Shown: piece by piece, positions 1 to 7,830 of the stretch
Layout: every line of letters begins with the position of its first letter
Numbering within the stretch: the first letter of the stretch is position 1
DNA from: Paraburkholderia tropica
GTDB taxonomy: Bacteria > Pseudomonadota > Gammaproteobacteria > Burkholderiales > Burkholderiaceae
Assembly: GCF_900109265.1 (NCBI RefSeq)
Contig: NZ_FNZM01000001.1
Coordinates: 310,001 to 374,000 of the forward strand
Reading direction: 5' to 3'
Length of the DNA: 64,000 bases
Translations under genes and position numbers: made by a program
Notes under the pieces: generated by a model
What the model was told of the DNA's origin: nothing
The model's database searches: none
The model's input: only the letters and a program-made list of their open reading frames with translations

Positions 1-818
1 CAGATGCGCTGGATTTCCGGCCAGTAGGTCGAGGCCGGGAAGATCACGCCGCCCGCGCCCTGGAACGGCTCGCCGATGAAGGCGGCCACGTTCTCCGCGC
101 CCACTTCGAGAATCTTCGCTTCGAGCTGCTGGGCGCGCGCGAGGCCGAATTCCTCGGGCGTCATGTTGCCCTCGGCTTCGCCGTAGAAATACGGTTGATC
201 GATATGAACGATGTTCTCGACCTTCGACGGCATCTGCTCGTGCATATAGCCCATGCCGCCGAGCGTGCCGCCCGCGATGGTCGAACCGTGATACGCGTTG
301 CGGCGCGAGATCACGACCTTCTTCGACGGCTTGCCCTGCGTGAGCCAGTACTGATGCACGATGCGCAGCACGGTGTCGTTGCCTTCCGAGCCGCTGTTGC
401 AATAGAAGAAGTGGTTGAACGGTTCCGGCGAGACTTCGGCGAGCAGCGCCGAGAGTTCGATCACCGGCGGATGCGTGGTCTTGAAGAACGTGTTGTAGAA
501 CGGCAGTTGCAGCATCTGCTCGTAGGCGGCGTCCGCGAGTTCCTTGCGGCCATAGCCTACGTTCACGCACCACAGACCGGCCATGCCGTCGATGATCTGG
601 TTGCCGTCCGAGTCCCACAGATACACGCCCTTGGCCTTCACGATCACGCGGCTGCCGGCCTTGTTCAGCGAGCCCATGTCCGAAAACGGATGGATGTGAT
701 GCGCGGCGTCCAGCGCGCGATATTCAGCGGTCGTGCGTGCGCCTTGCGCGGCTTGTGCGCGCAGCGTCGTCGGCGCTTCCTGGAGCGCGCTGGCGGGGGC
801 GTCGATTCGATAGCTCAT
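1..818 (-). CDS. Class III (omega) aminotransferase, putative putrescine/polyamine aminotransferase, partial
   Basis: PLP-dependent class III aminotransferase; about 272 N-terminal codons are visible and the C-terminus, including the expected PLP lysine, lies beyond the left edge. The conserved N-terminal family block (VYLWDSDGNQIIDGMAGLW followed by NVGYGRKEL) is plain. The start is the ATG at 818..816, preceded by a GGAG Shine-Dalgarno. It lies 19 bp after puuA and is the third gene of a leftward puuD-puuA-aminotransferase operon. Inference from context: it transaminates putrescine (or a gamma-glutamyl derivative) with pyruvate, like SpuC of pseudomonads. No PuuB-type oxidase is present in the window, so this enzyme may take that step. 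Confidence 0.85.
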   Translation of the reverse strand, partial: MSYRIDAPASALQEAPTTLRAQAAQGARTTAEYRALDAAHHIHPFSDMGSLNKAGSRVIVKAKGVYLWDSDGNQIIDGMAGLWCVNVGYGRKELADAAYEQMLQLPFYNTFFKTTHPPVIELSALLAEVSPEPFNHFFYCNSGSEGNDTVLRIVHQYWLTQGKPSKKVVISRRNAYHGSTIAGGTLGGMGYMHEQMPSKVENIVHIDQPYFYGEAEGNMTPEEFGLARAQQLEAKILEVGAENVAAFIGEPFQGAGGVIFPASTYWPEIQRI

Positions 819-837
819 TGCAATGTCTCCTTTCTCG

Positions 838-2172
838 TTACACGTGCAGCAGCAGGTGCTTGCGTTCCCACGAACTGATCACGCGGAAATACGCTTCGTA
901 TTCGGTTTCCTTGAGCGCGAGATACGCGCGCACGAACTTCTCGCCGAGGATGCCCATCAGCGGCTCGCTCGCGCCCATCAGCGTGAGGCCTTCTTCCAGA
1001 TTGCGCGGCAACTGGTAGGGCAGCGAGTAGCCGTCGCTCACGAGCGGCTCGGTGGGCTTGAGGTGCTGCGTCATGCCCAGATAGCCGGCTGCGAGCGTCG
1101 CGGCGATGGCGAGGTACGGATTCGTATCGACGCCCGGAATGCGGTTCTCCACGCGGCGCGCGGCCGGCGACGAATACGGCACGCGGAAGCCCACGGTGCG
1201 GTTATCGTAGCCCCATGCCACGTTGATCGGCGCGGCCATGAAGCGCGACAGCCGGCGATACGAATTGATGTACGGCGCGAAGATCGGCATCAGCGCCGGC
1301 GTGTACTTCTGCAGGCCCGCGATGTACGCATGGAACATGTCGGTGGGCTTGCCGTCCGCGCCCGTGAACAGGTTCTGGCCGCTTTCCGCCGACACGAGGC
1401 TCTGGTGAATGTGCATGGCCGAACCCGGCTCGTTCTCCATCGGCTTCGCCATGAAGGTGGCGTACATATGGTGACGCAGCGCGGCTTCGCGCACGGTGCG
1501 CTTGAAGAGGAACACGCGGTCCGCGAGGCCCAGCGGTTCGCCGTGCATGAAGTTGATTTCCATCTGCGCCGCGCCGACTTCGTGAATCAGCGTATCGACT
1601 TCGAGATCCTGCACGTCGCAGTACTCGTAGATGTCTTCGAACAGCGGATCGAATTCGTTCACGGCTTCGATCGAATACGCCTGGCGGCCCGTTTCCGGAC
1701 GGCCCGTGCGGCCGATCGGCGGCGTGAGCGGCATGTCCGGATCCTTGTTCATGTCGACGAGATAGAACTCCAGTTCCGGCGCGATGATGGGCTTCCAGCC
1801 CTTCGCGTCATAGAGTTCGAGCACGCGGCGCAGCACGCGGCGCGGCGAGATTTCGACGGGCGAGCCGTCGAAATGCACGCAATCGTGAATGACCTGCGCG
1901 GTGGGATCGACGGCCCACGGAATGATGCGGATGGTCGAGGCGTCGGGCACGCAGACCATGTCGGGGTCGGTGACGCCGGTGAGCGTGCCGTCTTCCGGAT
2001 AGTCGCCGGTCACGGTCTGGATCATCACGGCTTGCGGCAGGCGCATGGATTCGCCGGATTCGAACTTGCTGCGCGGAATGATCTTGCCGCGCGCGATACC
2101 CGCCATGTCGGGGATGATCGCTTCGATTTCGGTGATGTGATGTTTCTTCAGGAATTCGTCGATGTCGTGCAT
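838..2172 (-). CDS. puuA: Glutamine synthetase-family protein, probable gamma-glutamylputrescine synthetase
   Basis: A 444-residue GS-family ligase with a short beta-grasp N-domain and a full catalytic domain: the metal-binding IAPELEFYLVD block at about residues 142-152, an EVGAAQMEINF segment and the arginine-rich ENRIPG region near the C-terminus. PuuA-type enzymes join glutamate to putrescine using ATP. The ATG at 2172 is preferred over upstream in-frame codons, because the upstream part reads as Arg/Pro-rich shadow sequence and MHDIDEFLKKHHIT is a typical family N-terminus. It sits 32 bp after puuD and 19 bp before the aminotransferase. This context, with PuuR and PuuC opposite, favours polyamine catabolism over nitrogen assimilation; the amine substrate itself is inferred. 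Confidence 0.9.
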   Translation of the reverse strand: MHDIDEFLKKHHITEIEAIIPDMAGIARGKIIPRSKFESGESMRLPQAVMIQTVTGDYPEDGTLTGVTDPDMVCVPDASTIRIIPWAVDPTAQVIHDCVHFDGSPVEISPRRVLRRVLELYDAKGWKPIIAPELEFYLVDMNKDPDMPLTPPIGRTGRPETGRQAYSIEAVNEFDPLFEDIYEYCDVQDLEVDTLIHEVGAAQMEINFMHGEPLGLADRVFLFKRTVREAALRHHMYATFMAKPMENEPGSAMHIHQSLVSAESGQNLFTGADGKPTDMFHAYIAGLQKYTPALMPIFAPYINSYRRLSRFMAAPINVAWGYDNRTVGFRVPYSSPAARRVENRIPGVDTNPYLAIAATLAAGYLGMTQHLKPTEPLVSDGYSLPYQLPRNLEEGLTLMGASEPLMGILGEKFVRAYLALKETEYEAYFRVISSWERKHLLLHV

Positions 2173-2204
2173 GTTCGTTCTCTCTGTTCTGTTCAGGGCC
2201 GGGC

Positions 2205-3011
2205 TCAGACGTGCGCGGCGTGGGCGCGTGCGGGCTGATGCGCGGCGCCGCCCGGTATTCGGGCCAGCATGCGTGCGCGGCAAGCCTCGCCGAAGGCGCG
2301 GAAGATGGCGGTGGACAAGGCGTTCTGCGCGTGCTGCCACTCGGGGTGCCATTGCACGCCGAGTGCGAAGGCGCGCGCGTTCGCCACACTGATCGCTTCG
2401 ATGAGACCGTCGGGGGCCGTTGCGTTAGCAACGAGTCCGTGGCCGAGCGTGTCGATACCTTGCCCGTGCAGCGAATTCACGCTGGCCTCGTGCGCGCCGC
2501 CTGCGATCTCGCGCAACAGCCCGCCTTCGACGAGGGCGATCGTGTGCGCCGGACCATATTGCGTATCGAGCGGATCGGCCTTGTTCTCGCGATGGTCGTG
2601 CAGTCCGTCGACGGCATGCACTTCCTGATGCAGCGTGCCGCCGAACACCACGTTCATCTCCTGGAAGCCGCGGCAGATCGCCAGCACCGGCACGCCCGCC
2701 TCGATGGCGGCGCGCAGCAGCGGCAAGGTGGTAGCGTCGCGCGCCGGATCGTGCAGCGTGCCCGCGGCGCTCGCCGGGCCGCCGTAGCGATGCGGCTCGA
2801 CGTTCGAGTAACTGCCCGTGAAGAGCAGTCCGTCCACGGCATCCAGAATGTCCGCCGCCGCCTGACGCTCGCCGAGCGCGGGCAGCACGAACGCGAGCGC
2901 CCCGGCGCCATCCACGGCAGCGGCGATGTACTTCTCGCCGGCCACGTGCGACGCGTGCGGTCCCATCATCGTGCGATCGGCGGTAACGCCAATCAAAGGT
3001 TTGGTTCGCAT
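2205..3011 (-). CDS. puuD: Gamma-glutamyl-gamma-aminobutyrate hydrolase (class I glutamine amidotransferase fold)
   Basis: A 268-residue peptidase C26/class I amidotransferase. The nucleophile Cys113 lies in LAICRGFQEMN, and the catalytic His222 and Glu224 lie in GVQWHPEWQ. PuuD hydrolyses gamma-glutamyl-GABA to glutamate and GABA, closing the gamma-glutamylated putrescine route. The ATG at 3011 (MRTKPLIGVTADR) begins with the typical family N-terminus; the 32 in-frame codons upstream look non-coding. It is the promoter-proximal gene of the leftward operon with puuA and the aminotransferase. A 12-bp palindrome lies 31 bp upstream of the start. Confidence 0.92.
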   Translation of the reverse strand: MRTKPLIGVTADRTMMGPHASHVAGEKYIAAAVDGAGALAFVLPALGERQAAADILDAVDGLLFTGSYSNVEPHRYGGPASAAGTLHDPARDATTLPLLRAAIEAGVPVLAICRGFQEMNVVFGGTLHQEVHAVDGLHDHRENKADPLDTQYGPAHTIALVEGGLLREIAGGAHEASVNSLHGQGIDTLGHGLVANATAPDGLIEAISVANARAFALGVQWHPEWQHAQNALSTAIFRAFGEACRARMLARIPGGAAHQPARAHAAHV

Positions 3012-3042
3012 GACTAATGGTTCACTTCTTCTTCCTGATGCG

Positions 3043-3054
3043 CGTTTGCAAACG
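3043..3054. promoter_or_regulatory. Candidate operator upstream of puuD
   Basis: CGTTTGCAAACG is a perfect 12-bp palindrome 31 bp upstream of the puuD ATG, within the probable promoter or leader of the leftward operon. A TGCAAACG half-site recurs at 3112-3119. It is operator-like, but which protein binds it cannot be read from the sequence; PuuR is the obvious candidate from position. Confidence 0.45.
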
Positions 3055-3862
3055 TAATGCACAGGCGCAACAGGCGTGACATGACCTTGCAACCGCACGG
3101 CATGCACGGCTGCAAACGGGTTCGCGCAGAATTGAGCGACGCTAACGCATCGCGCTGCGCGTGGAGATCATGTAGGCGGTTCGTTTTCTGCCGTTATGCG
3201 GCGCGACGGTATTCAGACGTGCGCAGGCACACCGCGCATGCACGACAGACGTCCTCGCATGCACAACACGGCGATAAAAACGAACGGCGCAGGAAGGAGA
3301 GGCGCTAGGGCAGCAGCGACGCGACCTCGTCCGTGTGGACGGCGATAAAGGCGCGTGCGGAAACGGCGTTATGGCGCCGGACGGACCGGCGGGAAAGGAT
3401 TGTGAAGACGGAGAGAAGCAGGCGAGAGGCAAGCCTGCCGCTACAGCCGTCGGCGATGGCGGCGCAGTCACTGCGAAGACACCTCGCATGACTTCGATCC
3501 CATCTCACCAGAGGGCCACGGACTCTCACAATTACACTCGACTGGGGTTTGTTGGTCAGTTGTCTGGTTCGCACCGCGCGGTATGCAAAATGCGCTTCGT
3601 GAACCGGAACATAGGTGCCGTTCGATGTAATGCGCATTGTTCGCGTGTTGCGGTGCGATGTGATGCGTGAATCATCGTTCGATCGACCTGTGTTTCAGCA
3701 TATACGAGCCAAAAAGGCCGTCAATTATTTTTTTACGTTTTTTATGTCAGCACTTTCCCCAAGACGCCCGTAAACACAGCGGAGTGCGAAATATGCCGCA
3801 CTGTCGTTATATTTCGAATTACTTACAGGGGTTTGTACTGACGCAAAAAAAAGCAAACTGAT

Positions 3863-3872
3863 TAGAATATTC
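3863..3872 (+). promoter_or_regulatory. Putative puuR -10 region overlapping a GAATATTC palindrome
   Basis: TAGAAT (3863-3868, five of six bases of the sigma-70 -10 consensus) overlaps the perfect 8-bp palindrome GAATATTC (3865-3872), about 66 bp before the puuR GTG. A palindrome on the -10 would suit autorepression, as known for E. coli PuuR. No good -35 at ideal spacing is seen; CTGACG at 3838-3843 is the nearest, 19 bp away. Confidence 0.3.
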
Positions 3873-3938
3873 AACACGTTTATCGCGCCGCGCTGCTGTG
3901 TCCCCTGCGCGTTCCCTGACCCAAACCGGTTTTCGACC

Positions 3939-4508
3939 GTGACCGAGTCCGCATCCGTTTCCACCGAAGTCGCCACGCGCCTGCGTTATGTGCGCAAACG
4001 CTATGGCCTGTCGCAGCGCGAACTCGCCAAGCGTGCGGGCGTGACGAACGGCGCGATTTCGCTTATCGAGCAAAGTCGTGTCAGTCCCTCAGTCGGGTCG
4101 CTCAAGAAACTGCTCGAATGCATTCCGATGAGCCTCGCGGAGTTCTTCACCTTCGATCTGAACGAGGGCGCGAGCGTGGTGTCGCGGCGCGACGAGATGC
4201 CCAATCTCGGTAACGCGTCCATCGAGTTCTATCTGGCGGGCGCGAACGTGAAGGACCGCAACATGGGCATTCTGCGCGAGGTGTATCAACCGCTCGCGGA
4301 TACCGGACCTGAAATGCTGGTTCACGCCGGGCACGAGGGCGGCGTCGTGGTCAACGGCCAGATCGAACTGACCGTCGACGGCACGACGTGGCTGCTCGAC
4401 CCCGGCGACAGTTATTACTTCGAAAGCCGCCTTCCGCACCGATTTCGCAATCCCAGCGCGACCGACGTCTGCGAAGTGGTGTCGGCGAATTCGCCGCCCA
4501 CGTTCTGA
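3939..4508 (+). CDS. puuR: XRE-cupin transcriptional regulator, PuuR-like
   Basis: A 189-residue regulator. Residues about 11-65 form an XRE helix-turn-helix (LRYVRKRYGLSQRELAKRAG, then NGAISLIEQSRVSPSVGSL). Residues about 110-185 form a cupin_2 sensor ending in SANSPPTF, which aligns with the end of E. coli PuuR (SAHTPTTF). PuuR represses putrescine-utilisation genes and is released by putrescine. The start is the GTG at 3939; no ATG fits ahead of the HTH. It lies 85 bp upstream of puuC in the same direction and diverges from puuD-puuA, so it probably controls both transcripts (inference). Confidence 0.92.
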   Translation: MTESASVSTEVATRLRYVRKRYGLSQRELAKRAGVTNGAISLIEQSRVSPSVGSLKKLLECIPMSLAEFFTFDLNEGASVVSRRDEMPNLGNASIEFYLAGANVKDRNMGILREVYQPLADTGPEMLVHAGHEGGVVVNGQIELTVDGTTWLLDPGDSYYFESRLPHRFRNPSATDVCEVVSANSPPTF

Positions 4509-4593
4509 TCGCGCGAAACCGATGCGCCCGCTGCCGCACGCGTCACACGATGCGTGGCACGCCGGGCGAATCGTCATTTATTGAGGCATCCTG

Positions 4594-6084
4594 ATGGAAA
4601 AGAAAACTCTCGCTTACTGGCAGGACAAGGCCGCGACGCTGTCGATCGAAGGCCGGGCATTTATCGACGGCGCGTATCGCGACGCGTACTCGGGACGCAG
4701 CTTCGACTGCGTGAGCCCGATCGACGGCCGCGTGCTCGCGAGCGTGGCCGACTGCGGCGCCGCCGATGTCGACGCGGCGGTGGCGGCCGCGCGCCGCGCT
4801 TTCGACGAAGGCGTGTGGGCCGGGCTCAATCCGCGCGCGCGCAAGGCCGTGCTGCAGCGCTGGGCGGCGCTGATGCGCGAGCACCAGGACGAACTCGCGC
4901 TGCTCGAAACGCTCGACGCGGGCAAGCCGATCGGCGACACCACCACGGTGGACGTGCCGGGCGCCGCCTATTGCGTGGAGTGGTTCGCCGAAGCCATCGA
5001 CAAGGTGGGCGGCGAAGTCGTGCCCGCCGATCATCATCTCGTCGGCCTCGTCACGCGCGAGCCGATCGGCGTGGTGGCGGCCGTGGTGCCGTGGAATTTC
5101 CCGATCCTGATGGCGTCGTGGAAATTCGGCCCGGCGCTCGCGGCGGGCAACAGCGTGGTGCTCAAGCCTTCGGAAAAATCGCCGCTCACGGCCATTCGCG
5201 TGGCGCAGCTCGCGCACGAAGCGGGCATCCCGGCGGGCGTGTTCAACGTGCTGCCCGGCGGCGGCGAACCGGGCAAGCTGCTCGGCCTGCATCGCGACGT
5301 GGACTGCATTGCGTTCACCGGTTCCACCAACGTCGGCAAGCAGATCATGCAGTACGCGGGCCAGTCGAATCTCAAGCGCGTGTGGCTCGAACTGGGCGGC
5401 AAGTCGCCGAACATCGTGCTGCCCGATTGCCCCGATCTCGACCGCGCGGCCAACGCGGCGGCGGGCGCGATCTTCTACAACATGGGCGAGATGTGTACGG
5501 CGGGTTCGCGTCTGCTCGTGCATCGCGACATCAAGGATGTGTTCCTCGCGAAGCTCGTGGAAGCGGCGAAGTCGTACAAGCCTGGCAATCCTCTCGACCC
5601 GGACGTGTCGATGGGCGCGATCGTCGACAAGATTCAGCTCGATCGCGTGCTGAGCTATATCGAAGCGGGCCGCAAGGACTCGAAGCTGCTCTACGGCGGC
5701 GAGCGCGTGAACGAGTCGAGCGGCGGCTTCTATGTGGAGCCGACCGTGTTCGACACGCATCACGACGCGCGTATCGCGCGTGAGGAAATCTTCGGGCCGG
5801 TGTTGTCGGTGATTACGTTCAGTACGATCGACGAAGCCGTGCGTATCGCCAACGACAGCGACTACGGCCTCGCCGCCGCCGTGTGGACTGCGAATCTCAC
5901 GAACGCGCACGAGATCGCACGACGCCTGCGCGCGGGTACGGTATGGGTGAACTGCTATGACGAAGGCGGCGACATGAACTTCCCGTTCGGCGGCTTCAAG
6001 GAGTCGGGCAACGGGCGCGACAAGTCGCTGCATGCGCTGGAGAAGTACACCGAGCTGAAGTCCACGCTCGTGCGGCTGCGTTAA
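4594..6084 (+). CDS. puuC: Gamma-glutamyl-gamma-aminobutyraldehyde / aminobutyraldehyde dehydrogenase
   Basis: A 496-residue NAD(P)-dependent aldehyde dehydrogenase. Visible signatures are PWNFP (166-170, oxyanion Asn168), the FTGSTNVGK cofactor region (about 241-249), general base Glu266 in LELGGK and nucleophile Cys301 in GEMCTAGSR. The N-terminus LAYWQDKA and C-terminus SLHALEKYTELK are those of E. coli PuuC, which oxidises gamma-glutamyl-aminobutyraldehyde; PuuC-type enzymes also accept free aminoaldehydes. That matters here because an aminotransferase may produce the aldehyde. The start ATG 4594 fits the family. A strong palindrome separates it from speB, 76 bp downstream. Confidence 0.93.
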   Translation: MEKKTLAYWQDKAATLSIEGRAFIDGAYRDAYSGRSFDCVSPIDGRVLASVADCGAADVDAAVAAARRAFDEGVWAGLNPRARKAVLQRWAALMREHQDELALLETLDAGKPIGDTTTVDVPGAAYCVEWFAEAIDKVGGEVVPADHHLVGLVTREPIGVVAAVVPWNFPILMASWKFGPALAAGNSVVLKPSEKSPLTAIRVAQLAHEAGIPAGVFNVLPGGGEPGKLLGLHRDVDCIAFTGSTNVGKQIMQYAGQSNLKRVWLELGGKSPNIVLPDCPDLDRAANAAAGAIFYNMGEMCTAGSRLLVHRDIKDVFLAKLVEAAKSYKPGNPLDPDVSMGAIVDKIQLDRVLSYIEAGRKDSKLLYGGERVNESSGGFYVEPTVFDTHHDARIAREEIFGPVLSVITFSTIDEAVRIANDSDYGLAAAVWTANLTNAHEIARRLRAGTVWVNCYDEGGDMNFPFGGFKESGNGRDKSLHALEKYTELKSTLVRLR

Positions 6085-6104
6085 GCGTCTGTGTCTAGCG
6101 TGAG

Positions 6105-6126
6105 CGCGGCGGCGCGCGCCGCCGCG
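6105..6126. repeat. 22-bp perfect palindrome between puuC and speB
   Basis: A fully GC 22-bp palindrome starting CGCGGCGGCG is followed by TTCTTCATT. In RNA it would fold into a very stable stem of about 9 bp with a 4-nt loop, 20 bp after the puuC stop. It could attenuate or process the puuC-speB transcript; there is no proper U tract, so it is not a classical terminator. Confidence 0.6.
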
Positions 6127-6160
6127 TTCTTCATTCTCGGCTCCACGACAAGGGCATTGC

Positions 6161-7123
6161 ATGACGGCCACGCTCCACGGTGACGGCGCCATTCGCCGCG
6201 ACTCGCTGCACGGTTCTTCGATCGAAAACACCTATGCGGGCGTGCTGTCGTTCATGCGCCGCAAGTACACGCGCGATCTCGACGGCGTGGACGTGGCGAT
6301 CAGCGGCGTGCCGCTCGATCTGGCCACGACGTTCCGCTCGGGCGCGCGGCTCGGTCCGGCGGCGGTGCGCGCGGCGAGCGTGCAACTGGCGGAGCTGCAT
6401 CCGTATCCGTGGGGTTTCGATCCGTTCGAGACGCTGGCCGTGACCGATTACGGCGACTGCTGGTTCGACGCGCACAATCCGCTGACCATCAAACCCGCCA
6501 TCGTCGAGCATGCGCGCGCGATCCTGCGCTCGAACGCGAAGATGCTCACGTTCGGCGGCGATCACTTCATCACGTATCCGCTGCTGATCGCGCATGCGGA
6601 AAAGTACGGCAAGCCGCTGTCGCTGATTCACTTCGACGCGCATTGCGACACCTGGCCCGACGACGCGCCCGACAGCCTCAATCACGGCACGATGTTCTAC
6701 AAGGCCGTGAAAGAAGGGCTGATCGATCCGCAGACTTCGGTGCAGGTGGGCATTCGCACGTGGAACGACGACTTTCTCGGCATCAACGTGCTCGACGCCG
6801 CGTGGGTGCATGAGCACGGTCCGCGCGCGGCGCGCGAACGCATTCTGGAGATCGTGGGCGAGCGGCCCGCGTATCTGACCTTCGATATCGATTGTCTCGA
6901 TCCGGCTTTCGCGCCGGGCACGGGCACGCCGGTGGCGGGCGGGCTGTCGTCGGCGCAGGCGCTGGCGATTGTGCGCGGCCTGGAGGCGCTGAATCTCGTG
7001 GGCGCGGATGTGGTGGAGGTCGCGCCCGCCTACGATCAGAGCGAGATCACGGCGCTCGCCGCTGCGCATCTCGCGTGCGATCTGCTGTGCCTGTGGCGGC
7101 AGCGCAAGGTCGCCGGGCGCTGA
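6161..7123 (+). CDS. speB: Agmatinase (agmatine ureohydrolase), ureohydrolase family
   Basis: A 320-residue manganese ureohydrolase with all metal motifs: GGDH (132-135, His135), HFDAHCD (Asp159, His161, Asp163) and FDIDCLDPAFAPGTGTP (Asp242, Asp244). Agmatinase converts agmatine to putrescine and urea. The position next to puuC and in the same region as adiC/adiA supports agmatine as substrate, although guanidinobutyrase is a close alternative that motifs alone do not exclude. It could form a transcript with puuR and puuC. The start at 6161 gives a normal family N-terminus. Confidence 0.88.
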   Translation: MTATLHGDGAIRRDSLHGSSIENTYAGVLSFMRRKYTRDLDGVDVAISGVPLDLATTFRSGARLGPAAVRAASVQLAELHPYPWGFDPFETLAVTDYGDCWFDAHNPLTIKPAIVEHARAILRSNAKMLTFGGDHFITYPLLIAHAEKYGKPLSLIHFDAHCDTWPDDAPDSLNHGTMFYKAVKEGLIDPQTSVQVGIRTWNDDFLGINVLDAAWVHEHGPRAARERILEIVGERPAYLTFDIDCLDPAFAPGTGTPVAGGLSSAQALAIVRGLEALNLVGADVVEVAPAYDQSEITALAAAHLACDLLCLWRQRKVAGR

Positions 7124-7148
7124 GGGTGGTGAGAGTCGACCGGGGCGT

Positions 7149-7601
7149 CTAGCGCTCGACCAATGCGCTCAGATTGCCCCGCACGCGCTGGAGCATGTTG
7201 CTGAACTGCTCCGCTTCTTCGGGTGTGAAGCCCGCCAGGGCTTCGTCCTGCACTTCGTCGCCCACGCGGCGCGCGGCGGACAGCACACCTTCCGCTTTGG
7301 GCGTGAGGCTCGCGAGCAATTCGCGGCGATCGTCGGGATTGGGCGTGCGCACGACCCAGCCCGCTTCTTCCATGCGTTCCAGCAATCGGCCCGCCGAAAT
7401 GGGCGCCACTTCCAGCTGCTCCGCCAGACTCGCCTGATTCATCGCGCCATAGTGCGCGAGGTACGCGATCATGCGGCACTGCGCGCGCGTGAGATCGAGC
7501 GACGACTTCGCCAGCTCGTCGTAACGTTTGCCGTACAGCCGGCCCACATCGACGATCAAGAAGCCAAAGCGTTTTTCGAGGTCGGTAGTGTCGGTAGTCA
7601 T
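7149..7601 (-). CDS. MarR-family transcriptional regulator
   Basis: A 150-residue winged-helix protein. The DNA-binding core NQASLAEQLEVAPISAGRLLERMEEAGWVVR (about 64-94) is followed by the wing DDRRELLASLTPKAEG, the diagnostic MarR signature. It is divergent from a DHA2 multidrug efflux pump, the classical MarR/EmrR arrangement, so it probably represses the pump and itself until a small phenolic or drug-like ligand binds. The ATG at 7601 (MTTDTTDLEKRFGF) is chosen because upstream codons are Pro/Arg-rich non-coding sequence. A near-perfect 20-bp inverted repeat in the shared promoter is its likely operator. Confidence 0.92.
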   Translation of the reverse strand: MTTDTTDLEKRFGFLIVDVGRLYGKRYDELAKSSLDLTRAQCRMIAYLAHYGAMNQASLAEQLEVAPISAGRLLERMEEAGWVVRTPNPDDRRELLASLTPKAEGVLSAARRVGDEVQDEALAGFTPEEAEQFSNMLQRVRGNLSALVER

Positions 7602-7747
7602 GGCGCGATTATACGGGCGCGCCGTGGGCAGCCCCGTGCGCGGCGGCCGGGGCGGGCGAGGCGCGCCCACGCCGCCCACGACGTGCATCGACCCTCTTTA
7701 TCCACGTCGTCACGATTGTTCCCGATTGCGCCGGCGTTTCGGATTCG

Positions 7748-7768
7748 TATAATAAGCAGGCTTATTAT
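7748..7768. promoter_or_regulatory. MarR-type operator overlapping the efflux-pump -10 element
   Basis: ATAATAAGC-AG-GCTTATTAT at 7749-7768 is a perfect inverted repeat with 9-bp arms and a 2-bp spacer, in an otherwise GC-rich promoter. TATAAT at 7748-7753, a perfect -10 for the rightward pump gene, overlaps the left arm. A repressor bound here would block that promoter and lies in front of the leftward marR as well. Operator assignment is inference from position and symmetry. Confidence 0.75.
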
Positions 7769-7830
7769 TTCTGTTCGACCTGACCCGACCGCTTACTTAC
7801 CCGCTCACTCACGCACCCGAACGGCTCACG

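Larger units (their letters stand above)
3012..3938. other. Long intergenic region between divergent puuD and puuR
   Basis: About 930 bp without a credible gene. Short open frames here lack family signatures, ribosome sites and the codon pattern of the neighbours. The left end holds a perfect 12-bp palindrome (3043-3054) and a repeated TGCAAACG half-site at 3112-3119. From about 3660 to 3880 the sequence becomes A+T-rich, including a T-rich stretch at 3722-3745 and a GAATATTC palindrome at 3865-3872. It should carry the divergent promoters of the puu operon and puuR. The rest shows nothing recognisable. Confidence 0.7.

Noticed and set aside
3305..3670. Possible small genes on either strand between puuD and puuR
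   Set aside because: No ribosome sites, no family similarity and irregular codon usage; better read as regulatory or unconstrained sequence.
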